32,839 bases of DNA from Planctomyces sp. (GTDB lineage: Bacteria; Planctomycetota; Planctomycetia; Planctomycetales; Planctomycetaceae): NCBI GenBank assembly GCA_027483405.1, contig JAIXUU010000354.1:1-32839 (forward strand). Direction: 5' to 3'. Made by a program: the position numbers and the translations under genes. Of this stretch, positions 1-7,560 are shown piece after piece. Below the pieces are notes generated by a model that saw only the letters and a list, made by a program, of their open reading frames with translations, made no database searches and was not told the DNA's origin. The stretch's first letter is position 1. Every line of letters starts with the position of its first letter.

Positions 1-684
1 CCCATCCTCCTCGAAACCGGCTGCTATGCCGACTTCACGATGCCCAGCGCCCCCAGCGATACACAAACCACCACCATCAACAGCATTTATCACGCAGTCG
101 ATCGACCGGGGAAGAATTCGCACAATACCGGTACTTTGGCCCAAGCGGGCCAGGCACCGCCACCCGCAAGCCTCCTCATGATCCAGGGGCCACTCGTGCC
201 CGATTTTTCCCGTGTCAAATGGGGCCTCATTCCCAAAGTAGAAAATGGCGATCTTCTAGCCAGTCATCCCCCAGCTCTCCGCAGGTTACCACAGTGGCTT
301 AAAGCGGCTGTTACCCTTCACGGAAAGCCAAACTGGCGATTCATCAAGCTGCACACACACGGCTGCAAACCCGTCAACCAGCAGATGTGGCTCAGTGAGC
401 AGGTGGTGAACTTTCATCGCGATCTGGCCCGTTTCTGTGCCCAGCAGCCCCAGTACCGATTGCACTACGTCACTGCCTGGGAAATGGCACTTCTGGTTCG
501 TCTGGCTCAAAAGTTTCCACAGTTCTCGACCAACGAACAGATTCGCCTGATGCGTCAAATTGCTCGCGGTGGGCCATGGCCTATCCCAGCTTCTCTGGCC
601 AGTGATCAACAATCAGCCACATCTCCATCACCATCAGAATTCATCGGGGAAGCGGGATTACAACTGAGTGCGTGCTGCTCCTGA
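1..684 (+). CDS. Polysaccharide-deacetylase-like protein, C-terminal part (5' truncated by window edge)
   Basis: The frame is open from base 1, so the ATG at 40 in the ORF track is probably internal and the gene starts upstream of the window. The visible C-terminal part has the pattern [15 protein letters not shown], then NSIYHAVD, then [13 protein letters not shown], then HYVTAWEM. I recall this arrangement from a family of polysaccharide-deacetylase-like bacterial proteins of poorly known function. The catalytic N-terminal half is outside the window, so activity cannot be judged. Nearby surface-polysaccharide genes (the BY-kinase at 2300) make a cell-envelope carbohydrate role plausible, but this is inference. 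The gene ends with TGA at 682-684. The frame is secure; the family name is moderate. Confidence 0.55.
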   Translation, partial: PILLETGCYADFTMPSAPSDTQTTTINSIYHAVDRPGKNSHNTGTLAQAGQAPPPASLLMIQGPLVPDFSRVKWGLIPKVENGDLLASHPPALRRLPQWLKAAVTLHGKPNWRFIKLHTHGCKPVNQQMWLSEQVVNFHRDLARFCAQQPQYRLHYVTAWEMALLVRLAQKFPQFSTNEQIRLMRQIARGGPWPIPASLASDQQSATSPSPSEFIGEAGLQLSACCS

Positions 685-1014
685 AGCAATTTCCATCTGG
701 GCAGGATTGTGAAAGCTGAGCGATAAAAACGGATTCAACAGTTATTGCGATCCCAACGGAGGCTGACGAAGGCACATCCAGTGAAACATTGCCAAAGATA
801 TTGAACCCAAGGTTCGTTCGGGTCGAAGTTCTGCAATCCTTGCCGATCACAGGCAGTTTCAATGCAGTGCGATCACCATCAATCCGAACCAACCGAAGAC
901 ATACGAATTAAAAAAAGGCGGGCGCCCATTAACCCGGCCCCAAAAAAATCCCGGCATGAGCCGGTGCCAGTTCCCATGGACGGGGAATTCATCCTCCGCT
1001 AGTGGTCACTGCGA
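685..1014. other. Intergenic region with a short hairpin
   Basis: No convincing gene was seen in these 330 bases. The minus-strand ORF at 641-892 has no recognisable domain and overlaps the preceding gene. Between 901 and 970 there are A-rich runs around GC-rich blocks. A perfect short hairpin, CCGGC-ATGA-GCCGG, lies at 951-964. It could belong to the leader of the next gene or be part of a terminator, but no T-run follows on the plus strand, so its role is undetermined. Confidence 0.4.
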
Positions 1015-2190
1015 GTGAGCCAGTCATTGCATGAATCTGCTGCACGCACGGGTCGCCCGACATCTCCAGGCGCCATGGGCAGTCGTGTCTCTCGACAAAG
1101 CCACCGAGCTTCGCCCACCTGGGGCACACGGATTGTGGCCCTGCTGGCGATTGCCAATCTGGCCATGGTCATGTTCACCAGTTGGCTCGTCTGGAGTGTC
1201 TCCGAACGCTGGTGGTTAGGTTCTGTCGCCACCTACGCGCCGCGAGAATTGCTGCTCGTTTCCACCGGGTTGCTGGCACTGGTCAGCCTGCTCTGGCATC
1301 GTCCCTCACTCCTGTTTCACCTGTTTGCCGGGTTGTGGATCATCCTCGGCGTGGTTGACTGGTCACTGGCTCCTCTCCTGGAACCAGAACATGCCAGTCG
1401 TTTCCTTGAAGAAACGTTCGACGATGATAACGATCCTCCTCCCGAGCCCATGACGGGCCGACTCCGTGTCGCCTCCTGCAACGTTCAGGATTACCAACCC
1501 GCCTTCGGAGATGTCCTGCGAGACCTCGAAGAATTACCACCCGATGTCGTTGCGTTTCAGGAATCTCGCTCGATCAATCCCTTATGCGAAGACTACTTTG
1601 CCGACTGGCACAAGGTGCAGGTCGAGTACTTCTTCGTCGCTTCGAAATGGCCCCTCGAAGTCCTTGGCCATTGCGACGATTCGCCATTCGAACGCTCTTC
1701 GGGCCTTGTCGTCAAAGTCGCTCACCCCGAGCATCCCTTTGCACTGGCCAACATTCACCTGATGACCGCCAGACCCGGCCTTCGTGAACTCACCCCCGGC
1801 TCAATTCTTCGCGGCGATGGCCCGGCCGAACTGGCAGCGCTCACGCTCATGCGCTCCGAAGAAATGCAGCAACTCCGCCACTTCATCGAAAATGCTCGCA
1901 ATGGTCTCCCTCTCGTCGTCGTGGGAGATTTCAACACTCCCGCAAGCAGCCACGTCTTTCAGGAAGCCTGGGGAGATCTCACCGGTGGTTTCGAAACCGC
2001 TGCGATCGGGCCCTCCCATACAGCCCCCTGCCGACCAATCAGCTTCTGGCCGGGAACATGGCCCTGGTCGCGAATTGACCACATCCGCGTCACACCCGAA
2101 TGGAAATTCCATCAATTCGTGACTGGCGATCGCAATGGTTCCGATCATCGTCTCGTGGCCTGTGAACTCGAACTTCTGCCCTTCGATTGA
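1015..2190 (+). CDS. Membrane-anchored endonuclease/exonuclease/phosphatase (EEP) family protein
   Basis: The N-terminal third carries hydrophobic segments (about residues 40-65 and 75-120), followed by an acidic linker and a C-terminal EEP domain. The metal-binding and catalytic motifs are visible in order: ASCNVQDY (about residue 153), FQESR (about 182), GDFNTP (about 303), SRIDHI, and SDHR (about 375). Family members cleave phosphodiester or phosphomonoester bonds in nucleic acids, phosphoinositides or sphingomyelin, and the substrate cannot be read from sequence. The membrane segments and linker suggest a domain facing outside the cytoplasm. The track start is GTG at 1015. ATG at 1075 (MGSRVSRQ) is an equally plausible start, and neither has a strong ribosome binding site. 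The gene lies 109 bp upstream of the BY-kinase on the same strand. The family call is strong. Confidence 0.85.
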   Translation: MSQSLHESAARTGRPTSPGAMGSRVSRQSHRASPTWGTRIVALLAIANLAMVMFTSWLVWSVSERWWLGSVATYAPRELLLVSTGLLALVSLLWHRPSLLFHLFAGLWIILGVVDWSLAPLLEPEHASRFLEETFDDDNDPPPEPMTGRLRVASCNVQDYQPAFGDVLRDLEELPPDVVAFQESRSINPLCEDYFADWHKVQVEYFFVASKWPLEVLGHCDDSPFERSSGLVVKVAHPEHPFALANIHLMTARPGLRELTPGSILRGDGPAELAALTLMRSEEMQQLRHFIENARNGLPLVVVGDFNTPASSHVFQEAWGDLTGGFETAAIGPSHTAPCRPISFWPGTWPWSRIDHIRVTPEWKFHQFVTGDRNGSDHRLVACELELLPFD

Positions 2191-2299
2191 CGTGCCCTGC
2201 TCGAGATGAAGGCCATGCCATTTGATCATGGGCCCATTGACACACCGCCTTGAGAACTACGCGACTCGGAACGAATCCGAATCCATATCAGGATGAATT

Positions 2300-4636
2300 A
2301 TGCGTCAGACACCCCAGGATTCCGAATTGGCATCATCCTTCGAAACCGAAGGCGAAGGAGGCCTTTCGATTGACTGGATGAATCTGGTCTTCCGCTACCG
2401 CTGGTGGCTGTGTGCAGGTGTCGTGCTGGGTCTCGGTTTAGGGATCGCTGCCTACATAAAATTGGGGCCGGAATACATGGCCATTGGCCAGGTGATGGTT
2501 TCCCGCCGCAATGCCGTCCCGCTCAAAGAACAAAGTGCGATGGGGGACTGGGGTGAACGCAGCGAACACATCGCCTTGATCATGAGTCCCATGATTGCCA
2601 GCGAAGCCGTACGTCTTGGTCAGCTCGACAAGCTCAAAACGTTTGCCGGTGAGAGCGACCCTACGCAGATGGTACTCGATGACCTCAAGGTCAAACGCGT
2701 GGCCGGTCAGGATCGCTCCTACCTCAACGTGCTCGATGTCACGTTTCAAAGTGCCAGTGCCGACGATGCCCGTCACGTCGTCAAAGCCGTCATCGATGCC
2801 TATGCCAGTTATCTCAATGAATCCCGCAGTGAGAAAACCACAGAAGTTTTCAAAACCGCGCAGGAGGCTCACGATACTCTCCAGAAATCCCTGCGCGAGA
2901 AAGAAGAGGCGTATCTCAAGTTTCGCGAGTCGGCTCCTTTGCAGTGGAGGGCTCCCATTGGAGCGATTGCCGCCGATGGCACATCTGGTGCCACCAACGT
3001 CCATCAGGAACGTGTCATCGCTGTCGAGGAGCAGCGCCGGCTGAATCTGTTGCGACGGACAGAAATCAATTCACGCATGCAGGCTTTACAGAAAGCCCAG
3101 GATCAAGGCGAATCCACCTCGACGATGGAAATGCTCATCCGCCGCTTCATTGCCAACGATGGCTCGGGAGCTGAACTTCAACAGCAGCAACAGGAAATCT
3201 CCGCCTTCGAGAATCGTTTACTCCCTCTCATTCTCGAAGAAGAAAAGTTACTGCGAGACTTCGGGCCCGATCATCCCGAAGTCAAAGCCGTTCGCAAATC
3301 GATCGATACCACGCTCGATTTCTATCGCAAGCATGGTCTCCGTATGCCCGATGACATGACGCCCGGCCCCGATGGTAAGCCGCTCATTAAGGAACGTGCG
3401 AACCTCGTCCAGAACTACATGGAAACTTTGCGACAGCAGCTCAAAGAGCTCGACATCCGCGAACAGCAGCTCAATGTTCTCTTTGAACTGGAATCCAACA
3501 AAGCCAAAGAGTACGCGCGTTTTCAGGCCGAAGATCAGGCCATGACGGCCGAACTCAACCGCCTGCGCAGTCTCTGGGGTCAACTCGTCGATCGCATGAG
3601 TCAACTCACTATCGACAAAGAATCCAGCGGCTACACACTCCGCCAGACAGGCCCGATCAAAGACGAATGGGTCCTCAAACGACTACTCAAAATTGTCGGA
3701 GCAGGCATGGTGGCCGGGATGGGCCTGATCATCTCGTTGATTGTCCTCAAGGAGTTCCTCAGCAATCAGGTGCGTACAGTTCGAGAAGTGCGCCAATTGC
3801 TTCCCGAAGCCTATCTGGGGGCTGTGACCTCTTTCGATCCCGAGCAAAGCCGCCTCGACCCGGTACAGAATGTTCATCCTTCACTCAGATATCTAAGGTC
3901 GCCCGCCTCCATCGAAGCCGAGAATTACCGCACCATCCGCACGTCGTTGCTCGTCACTGCCGAAGCTCTGAACGCGCAAGTGATTCAGGTCGGCAGTCCC
4001 GAGCCAGGCGACGGAAAGACCACACTCGTCTCGAATCTGGCACTCGCACTGGCCAGCTCCGGCAAACGAGTCCTGCTCATCGATGCCGATCTCAGACGCC
4101 CTATGGCCACTCGGCTCTTTGGCTTAAGGCCCGATCCGGGACTTGTCGACGTTCTCCAGGGAGAAATTGCCCTCGAAAATGCCATTGTCGAAACCGTTGT
4201 CGAGGGCTTAACCATCCTCCCCTCCGGCAGACCGCCGCATAACCCGGCAGAACTGCTCGAAGGTGGGCCGCTGCGTCAGTTGATCGCCAAGGCTCGAACT
4301 TTGGCCGATATCGTGCTGATCGATGCCCCGCCCGTCCTCGCAGTGAGCGATGCCTGCATCATCGGCCAACACGTCGATGGCTATCTGCTCACTGTCCGCT
4401 TAGGGAAAAACCGTCGCCCCATGCTCAGGCGTTCGCGCGATCTCCTCCTGGCACATCACATCCCGATTCTGGGTGTGGTTGCCAATGGCGTCGAACCCAG
4501 CGACCGCGAGGAAATGGGCTACTACGCCGACTACAACCGCAATGAAGCCTTCTTTCCTCAAGACGAGTCATCGCCGGAGAAATCATCGACTCATCGAGAT
4601 TTGACCATATCAACCAGTCCCGTGAGGCAGCCGTAA
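2300..4636 (+). CDS. Polysaccharide biosynthesis tyrosine autokinase (Wzz chain-length domain fused to BY-kinase)
   Basis: The 778-residue protein has the classic Wzc-type layout. A Wzz N-terminal segment carries a first transmembrane helix (about residues 33-55), followed by a long coiled-coil-rich region facing the periplasm (about 190-440) and a second transmembrane helix (about 458-485). The cytoplasmic kinase domain follows. It shows Walker A (SPEPGDGKTT, about 567), Walker A' (LLIDADLRRP, about 593) and Walker B (IVLIDAPP, about 671). A modest C-terminal tyrosine cluster (GYYADYN, about 740) is the expected autophosphorylation tail, poorer in Tyr than E. coli Wzc. Such proteins control polymerisation and export of capsular or exopolysaccharide with a Wza-type outer-membrane porin, which is not in this window. 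ATG at 2300 is preceded by AGGA with good spacing. The call is secure; the exported polymer is unknown. Confidence 0.93.
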   Translation: MRQTPQDSELASSFETEGEGGLSIDWMNLVFRYRWWLCAGVVLGLGLGIAAYIKLGPEYMAIGQVMVSRRNAVPLKEQSAMGDWGERSEHIALIMSPMIASEAVRLGQLDKLKTFAGESDPTQMVLDDLKVKRVAGQDRSYLNVLDVTFQSASADDARHVVKAVIDAYASYLNESRSEKTTEVFKTAQEAHDTLQKSLREKEEAYLKFRESAPLQWRAPIGAIAADGTSGATNVHQERVIAVEEQRRLNLLRRTEINSRMQALQKAQDQGESTSTMEMLIRRFIANDGSGAELQQQQQEISAFENRLLPLILEEEKLLRDFGPDHPEVKAVRKSIDTTLDFYRKHGLRMPDDMTPGPDGKPLIKERANLVQNYMETLRQQLKELDIREQQLNVLFELESNKAKEYARFQAEDQAMTAELNRLRSLWGQLVDRMSQLTIDKESSGYTLRQTGPIKDEWVLKRLLKIVGAGMVAGMGLIISLIVLKEFLSNQVRTVREVRQLLPEAYLGAVTSFDPEQSRLDPVQNVHPSLRYLRSPASIEAENYRTIRTSLLVTAEALNAQVIQVGSPEPGDGKTTLVSNLALALASSGKRVLLIDADLRRPMATRLFGLRPDPGLVDVLQGEIALENAIVETVVEGLTILPSGRPPHNPAELLEGGPLRQLIAKARTLADIVLIDAPPVLAVSDACIIGQHVDGYLLTVRLGKNRRPMLRRSRDLLLAHHIPILGVVANGVEPSDREEMGYYADYNRNEAFFPQDESSPEKSSTHRDLTISTSPVRQP

Positions 4637-4828
4637 TCCCTCGTGATGGACCAACAGGAAATCCGTCCTTCCCGAATTTCAAAACCGTCGGCATCACACG
4701 CCATCCCGAGAGTCAATCACTCAGAAATCTCTCGAAAACATCAACTGGCGACGGCTTCGACACAGAATGCGAGCTATTCATTCAGTGTGGCCATAAAGGA
4801 TTCTTTTTCCTGATCGTTGATAGTCACC

Positions 4829-5779
4829 ATGAATTGGACGGATTTACGGCAGTCACTCATTGGGAAAGTTCCCCCAGTGGTTCTGCCACCATCACTGAAA
4901 CTGCCAGTCCTCCCCACCGCCGTGATTGAATTCAATCGCAAGGCCGACGACCCGAATGCGGGCGCTCACGAGCTCGCTAAAATCGTCGAAGCGGATGCCG
5001 GACTGACGTGTGAACTCTTGAAGCACGCCAACTCAGCCTCCATGGGTTTACGAACCAGAGTCAATGGTGCCAAACAGGCACTTTCTGTCCTGGGCATACG
5101 CAACGTCAAAATGCTCCTGATTTCGTTTGGCGTTGAAAGAGCTCTCAAAGCCTCGCAATCCAAACTGGTCAACTTTCAGGTTTTTGCCGCAGGTAATCTG
5201 GAGCGGGCACTCTTTGCACGCGAATTGAGTCGCCGGACGGGTGCCGATAGCGAACTTTCTTTTGCCGCTTCGATGCTCACAGACTTCCTGCTCCCCGCCT
5301 TAGGGAATGAACTGCTCGAAACCTATATGAGTTTCTTAAGTCTGCCCGATTCCACCCGGCCCGCACTGGTCCAGTTCGAGCGGAAGGCCTTCGGCTGGGA
5401 TCATGCACTGGCCATGGGTCAGATGATGCATTCGTGGAACTTCCCCGACGACCTCGTCTGCTCGGTACTGCTCCATCATGCCGGGCTGACACTCCTCAAA
5501 CATCCGCAGATGAAATCGACCAGTTGTGCAGCTGTGGCTTGCGCCTCACTCATCCCCGATCCACTCAAGCAGTCACCGGATGGACTGAAGCAGTTACTCG
5601 AACTCGAAGCGATCATCCCGAATCTGTCACTGCAAGAAATGGCCGAGAACGTTCAAAAGTCATTTCAGGAACTAGGCCAGGGGCTGAAAAACCCTTTCCC
5701 ACTGGTCAGACGATTGGAAAAACTGCTGGTCGCAGCGAGTCCTCCAGGCCAACTGACCACTGCCAGTTCCGGTCCATGA
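4829..5779 (+). CDS. HDOD domain protein, first of a tandem pair
   Basis: This is an HDOD-domain protein: the HD-hydrolase fold without a full catalytic metal site, found in bacterial signalling and regulatory proteins. Characteristic stretches are ELAKIVEADAGLTCELLKHAN, LSVLGIRNVKMLLISFG, and WDHALAMGQMMHSWNFPDDL followed by LLHH. It is a single-domain protein of about 316 residues with no receiver or GGDEF partner domain. The ORF track starts at TTG 4817. I prefer ATG 4829 because the product then begins MNWTDLRQ, aligning with MSNIDWSA of the neighbouring paralogue. Its stop codon overlaps an in-frame upstream ATG of the next gene, and the two are probably co-transcribed. The input or output partner is unknown. 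Confidence 0.85.
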   Translation: MNWTDLRQSLIGKVPPVVLPPSLKLPVLPTAVIEFNRKADDPNAGAHELAKIVEADAGLTCELLKHANSASMGLRTRVNGAKQALSVLGIRNVKMLLISFGVERALKASQSKLVNFQVFAAGNLERALFARELSRRTGADSELSFAASMLTDFLLPALGNELLETYMSFLSLPDSTRPALVQFERKAFGWDHALAMGQMMHSWNFPDDLVCSVLLHHAGLTLLKHPQMKSTSCAAVACASLIPDPLKQSPDGLKQLLELEAIIPNLSLQEMAENVQKSFQELGQGLKNPFPLVRRLEKLLVAASPPGQLTTASSGP

Positions 5780-5790
5780 GAGAGGTCAAC

Positions 5791-6756
5791 ATGTCCAACA
5801 TCGACTGGAGCGCAATTCGCGAAAAGGCGATGGGGCCTTTTCAATTGTCGGTTCTGCCTCCGACTCTCGAATTGCCGGCATTGCCGCATGCGGTCGCAGC
5901 ATTTCTGGATCGTTCACGAGATGAACAGACCGAAATGCGGGAACTCTCTTCGATCATCGAGACCGACTCTGGTTTGACAGTCGAACTGCTGCGCTATGCC
6001 AACTCATCGTTCATCGGTCTGCGAACGAAAGTGCGGACCGTCCTCCAGGCCCTGTCGATCCTCGGTTTTCGCCAGAGTAAACTTTTCGTGCTGACCAGTG
6101 GTGCTCAGGCAGCGATTCGCTCCCGAAAATCAAAGCTCATCCATCAGGCGAGCTTCTGGAATACCAGCCTGCAGCGAGCCCTCTTCGCCCGGGAAGTCGC
6201 CAGGCTGTTAGGTGCCGACGAAGATGGTGCCTTCGCCGGAGCCGTCATGCAGGATTTTCTACTTCCCGTCCTGACCAATGATCTCTTTGACCGCTACGCA
6301 CCCTTCACCAGCGACCGCGTGGCGCAACCGGATGGACTCGACGAATACGAACAGCGGGAGTTCGGCTGGGATCACGCACTCATTGCCGCCGGTCTGGCCA
6401 CTCGCTGGAAACTTCCCGACGATCTGATCTGTGGCATTCTCATGCATCATAAGGGCTTGAGACTCCTGGCAGATCCGATCCTGAGACGCACCTCTGTAGC
6501 TGCCATTGCCATTTCGTCATTACTGCCCGATGGTCTCAGGCAGCAGTACTCGGGTCTCGATCAACTGGTATTGCTCGAAACCAAGTGGAGTGCCTTCAAA
6601 CTCGCCGAGATCATTCAGAAAGTCGACACCGCTCACCAGGCCCTGGGCCTCGGCGTGCGTAACGACTACCCCCTCTCGCGGATCTGCCGTACGGCCCTGC
6701 AACATTCGGTCGTTCCCGAACTCTCACAACAGGTCGCCAGCCAGCTCCCCGCCTGA
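5791..6756 (+). CDS. HDOD domain protein, second of a tandem pair
   Basis: This is a paralogue of the preceding gene, with the same arrangement along its length: LPALPHAVAAF, ELSSIIETDSGLTVELLRYAN, LSILGFRQSKLFVL, WDHALIAAGLATRWKLPDDL, MHHKGL. The ORF track extends upstream to 5434, but that part overlaps the first HDOD gene in another frame. The ATG at 5791 has a clear purine-rich site (AGAGAGG at about 5779-5785). ATG 5776, inside the previous stop region, is an in-frame alternative adding five residues. The 321-residue product is probably translationally linked to its neighbour. It likely arose by local gene duplication; both copies look intact. The specific function is unknown. Confidence 0.85.
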   Translation: MSNIDWSAIREKAMGPFQLSVLPPTLELPALPHAVAAFLDRSRDEQTEMRELSSIIETDSGLTVELLRYANSSFIGLRTKVRTVLQALSILGFRQSKLFVLTSGAQAAIRSRKSKLIHQASFWNTSLQRALFAREVARLLGADEDGAFAGAVMQDFLLPVLTNDLFDRYAPFTSDRVAQPDGLDEYEQREFGWDHALIAAGLATRWKLPDDLICGILMHHKGLRLLADPILRRTSVAAIAISSLLPDGLRQQYSGLDQLVLLETKWSAFKLAEIIQKVDTAHQALGLGVRNDYPLSRICRTALQHSVVPELSQQVASQLPA

Positions 6757-6786
6757 AGCATTTTTGCATCCCATCAAGCGGCGAGA

Positions 6787-6839
6787 ACCCTCGCCCGCGT
6801 CTGCGTGGGAGAGGGTAGCACGAAGTGCCGGGTGAGGGT
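6787..6839. repeat. REP-like inverted repeat
   Basis: The arms ACCCTCGCCCG (6787-6797) and CGGGTGAGGGT (6829-6839) are complementary except at one position, where G faces T. A second small stem, GCAC-GAA-GTGC (6818-6828), lies inside. The shape and location between convergent genes fit a REP/BIME-type palindromic repeat or a bidirectional terminator. I did not recognise a second copy in this window, so 'repeat' rests on its palindromic form. Confidence 0.5.
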
Positions 6840-6966
6840 CTTTCCAATGGATGTGCAAGAGTCACCACGACTTCCGCAGGGTGCCCCTGCTGGCTTGTCC
6901 AGCAGTGCTCCTTCCACATCGCTTACGGCGTCAGTGCCTATCAATGACGACACGGGGTTAAAGTAC

Positions 6967-7038
6967 CACGTTGATCGAGCATCAAACACGTTCGAGTTCC
7001 CCTCATCCCAACCTTCTCCTGTCGGAACGGGAGAAGGA
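6967..7038 (+). repeat. Dispersed roughly 72-bp repeat, copy 1
   Basis: This segment begins CACGTTGATCG and ends with the hairpin CCTTCTCC...GGAGAAGG (7012-7037). It is strongly similar to the reverse complement of 26157-26229. Similarity is highest at the outer CACGTTGATCG, at CATCCC, and across the terminal hairpin, and it falls away abruptly on both sides. The hairpin has 11 paired positions including one wobble. It is a non-coding, REP-like element. See the inverted partner at the other side of the nuo-purQ block. Confidence 0.75.
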
Positions 7039-7170
7039 GCGACACCCTGACCTTGCCCTCTTCCCGGCAGACTGGACAAGGGTTCCAGAGCGGACACATG
7101 GCGCGGCTTCTTGCCATTGTGTGAAACACAATGGAGTTGGCCAGGCCACCCTCCCCAGGAATGAAACGCT

Positions 7171-7482
7171 TTACGCACCCCAGGAATCGAAGACGCGGAC
7201 ACGCTTCCAGGTGGGTTTGTGCTCTTCAATGAACTGCAGGTGGCTGGGGGCTGTCTGGTAAACGTCGTGATCGGCTTTTGTAGCGAAAGCGACACAGAGG
7301 GCCACTTGAAAGTCGCGCTGGTTGACAGGTCTGGCGAGTTCGTCCACCAGGCCGCCAGCGGCAAAGTACACCACTCCCGGGTGATCTTTGAGATATTTAT
7401 GGCAGGCTTCGGTCAGCTTGCGTGTGTTCTCAGGAGTGGGTTCGTGCAACTCGAAGTACACGACATGAACCAGTGGAGCCAT
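7171..7482 (-). CDS. Dabb-domain (stress-responsive alpha/beta-barrel) protein
   Basis: The 103-residue protein has the dimeric alpha-beta barrel pattern: an opening strand LVHVVYFELHEPT, a helix with ENTRKLTEACHKYL, a central VNQRDFQVALCVAFATKADHDVYQ, and a closing HLQFIEEHKPTWKRVRVFD. Dabb proteins are small, mostly uncharacterised proteins named after a plant stress-responsive member; some relatives bind or transform small hydrophobic molecules. It lies 78 bp downstream of nuoN on the same strand, so it may be read through from the nuo operon, but nothing shows a complex I role. ATG start at 7482. The family call is good; no enzyme activity should be assumed. Confidence 0.85.
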   Translation of the reverse strand: MAPLVHVVYFELHEPTPENTRKLTEACHKYLKDHPGVVYFAAGGLVDELARPVNQRDFQVALCVAFATKADHDVYQTAPSHLQFIEEHKPTWKRVRVFDSWGA

Positions 7483-7560
7483 GCTACGTCTCGAAACTGA
7501 AGGACCGGGGTATTCTGTTTTTGCAGCCGCGATGAAGCTTCTGCCAGGTCAAAGTGTTAA

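Larger units (their letters stand above)
6757..7170. other. Intergenic region between convergent transcription units, rich in hairpins
   Basis: The plus-strand HDOD pair and the minus-strand nuo cluster converge here. No convincing gene is present; short ORFs on both strands have low-complexity, repeat-derived translations. The region holds a REP-like hairpin at 6787-6839 and one copy of a roughly 72-bp dispersed repeat at 6967-7038, listed separately. Either hairpin could end transcription from one or both sides, though neither is followed by a clear T-run. Confidence 0.5.

Noticed and set aside
5434-5790. Upstream extension of the second HDOD gene
   Set aside because: It overlaps the first HDOD gene in another frame, and a well-placed AGAGAGG supports ATG 5791.
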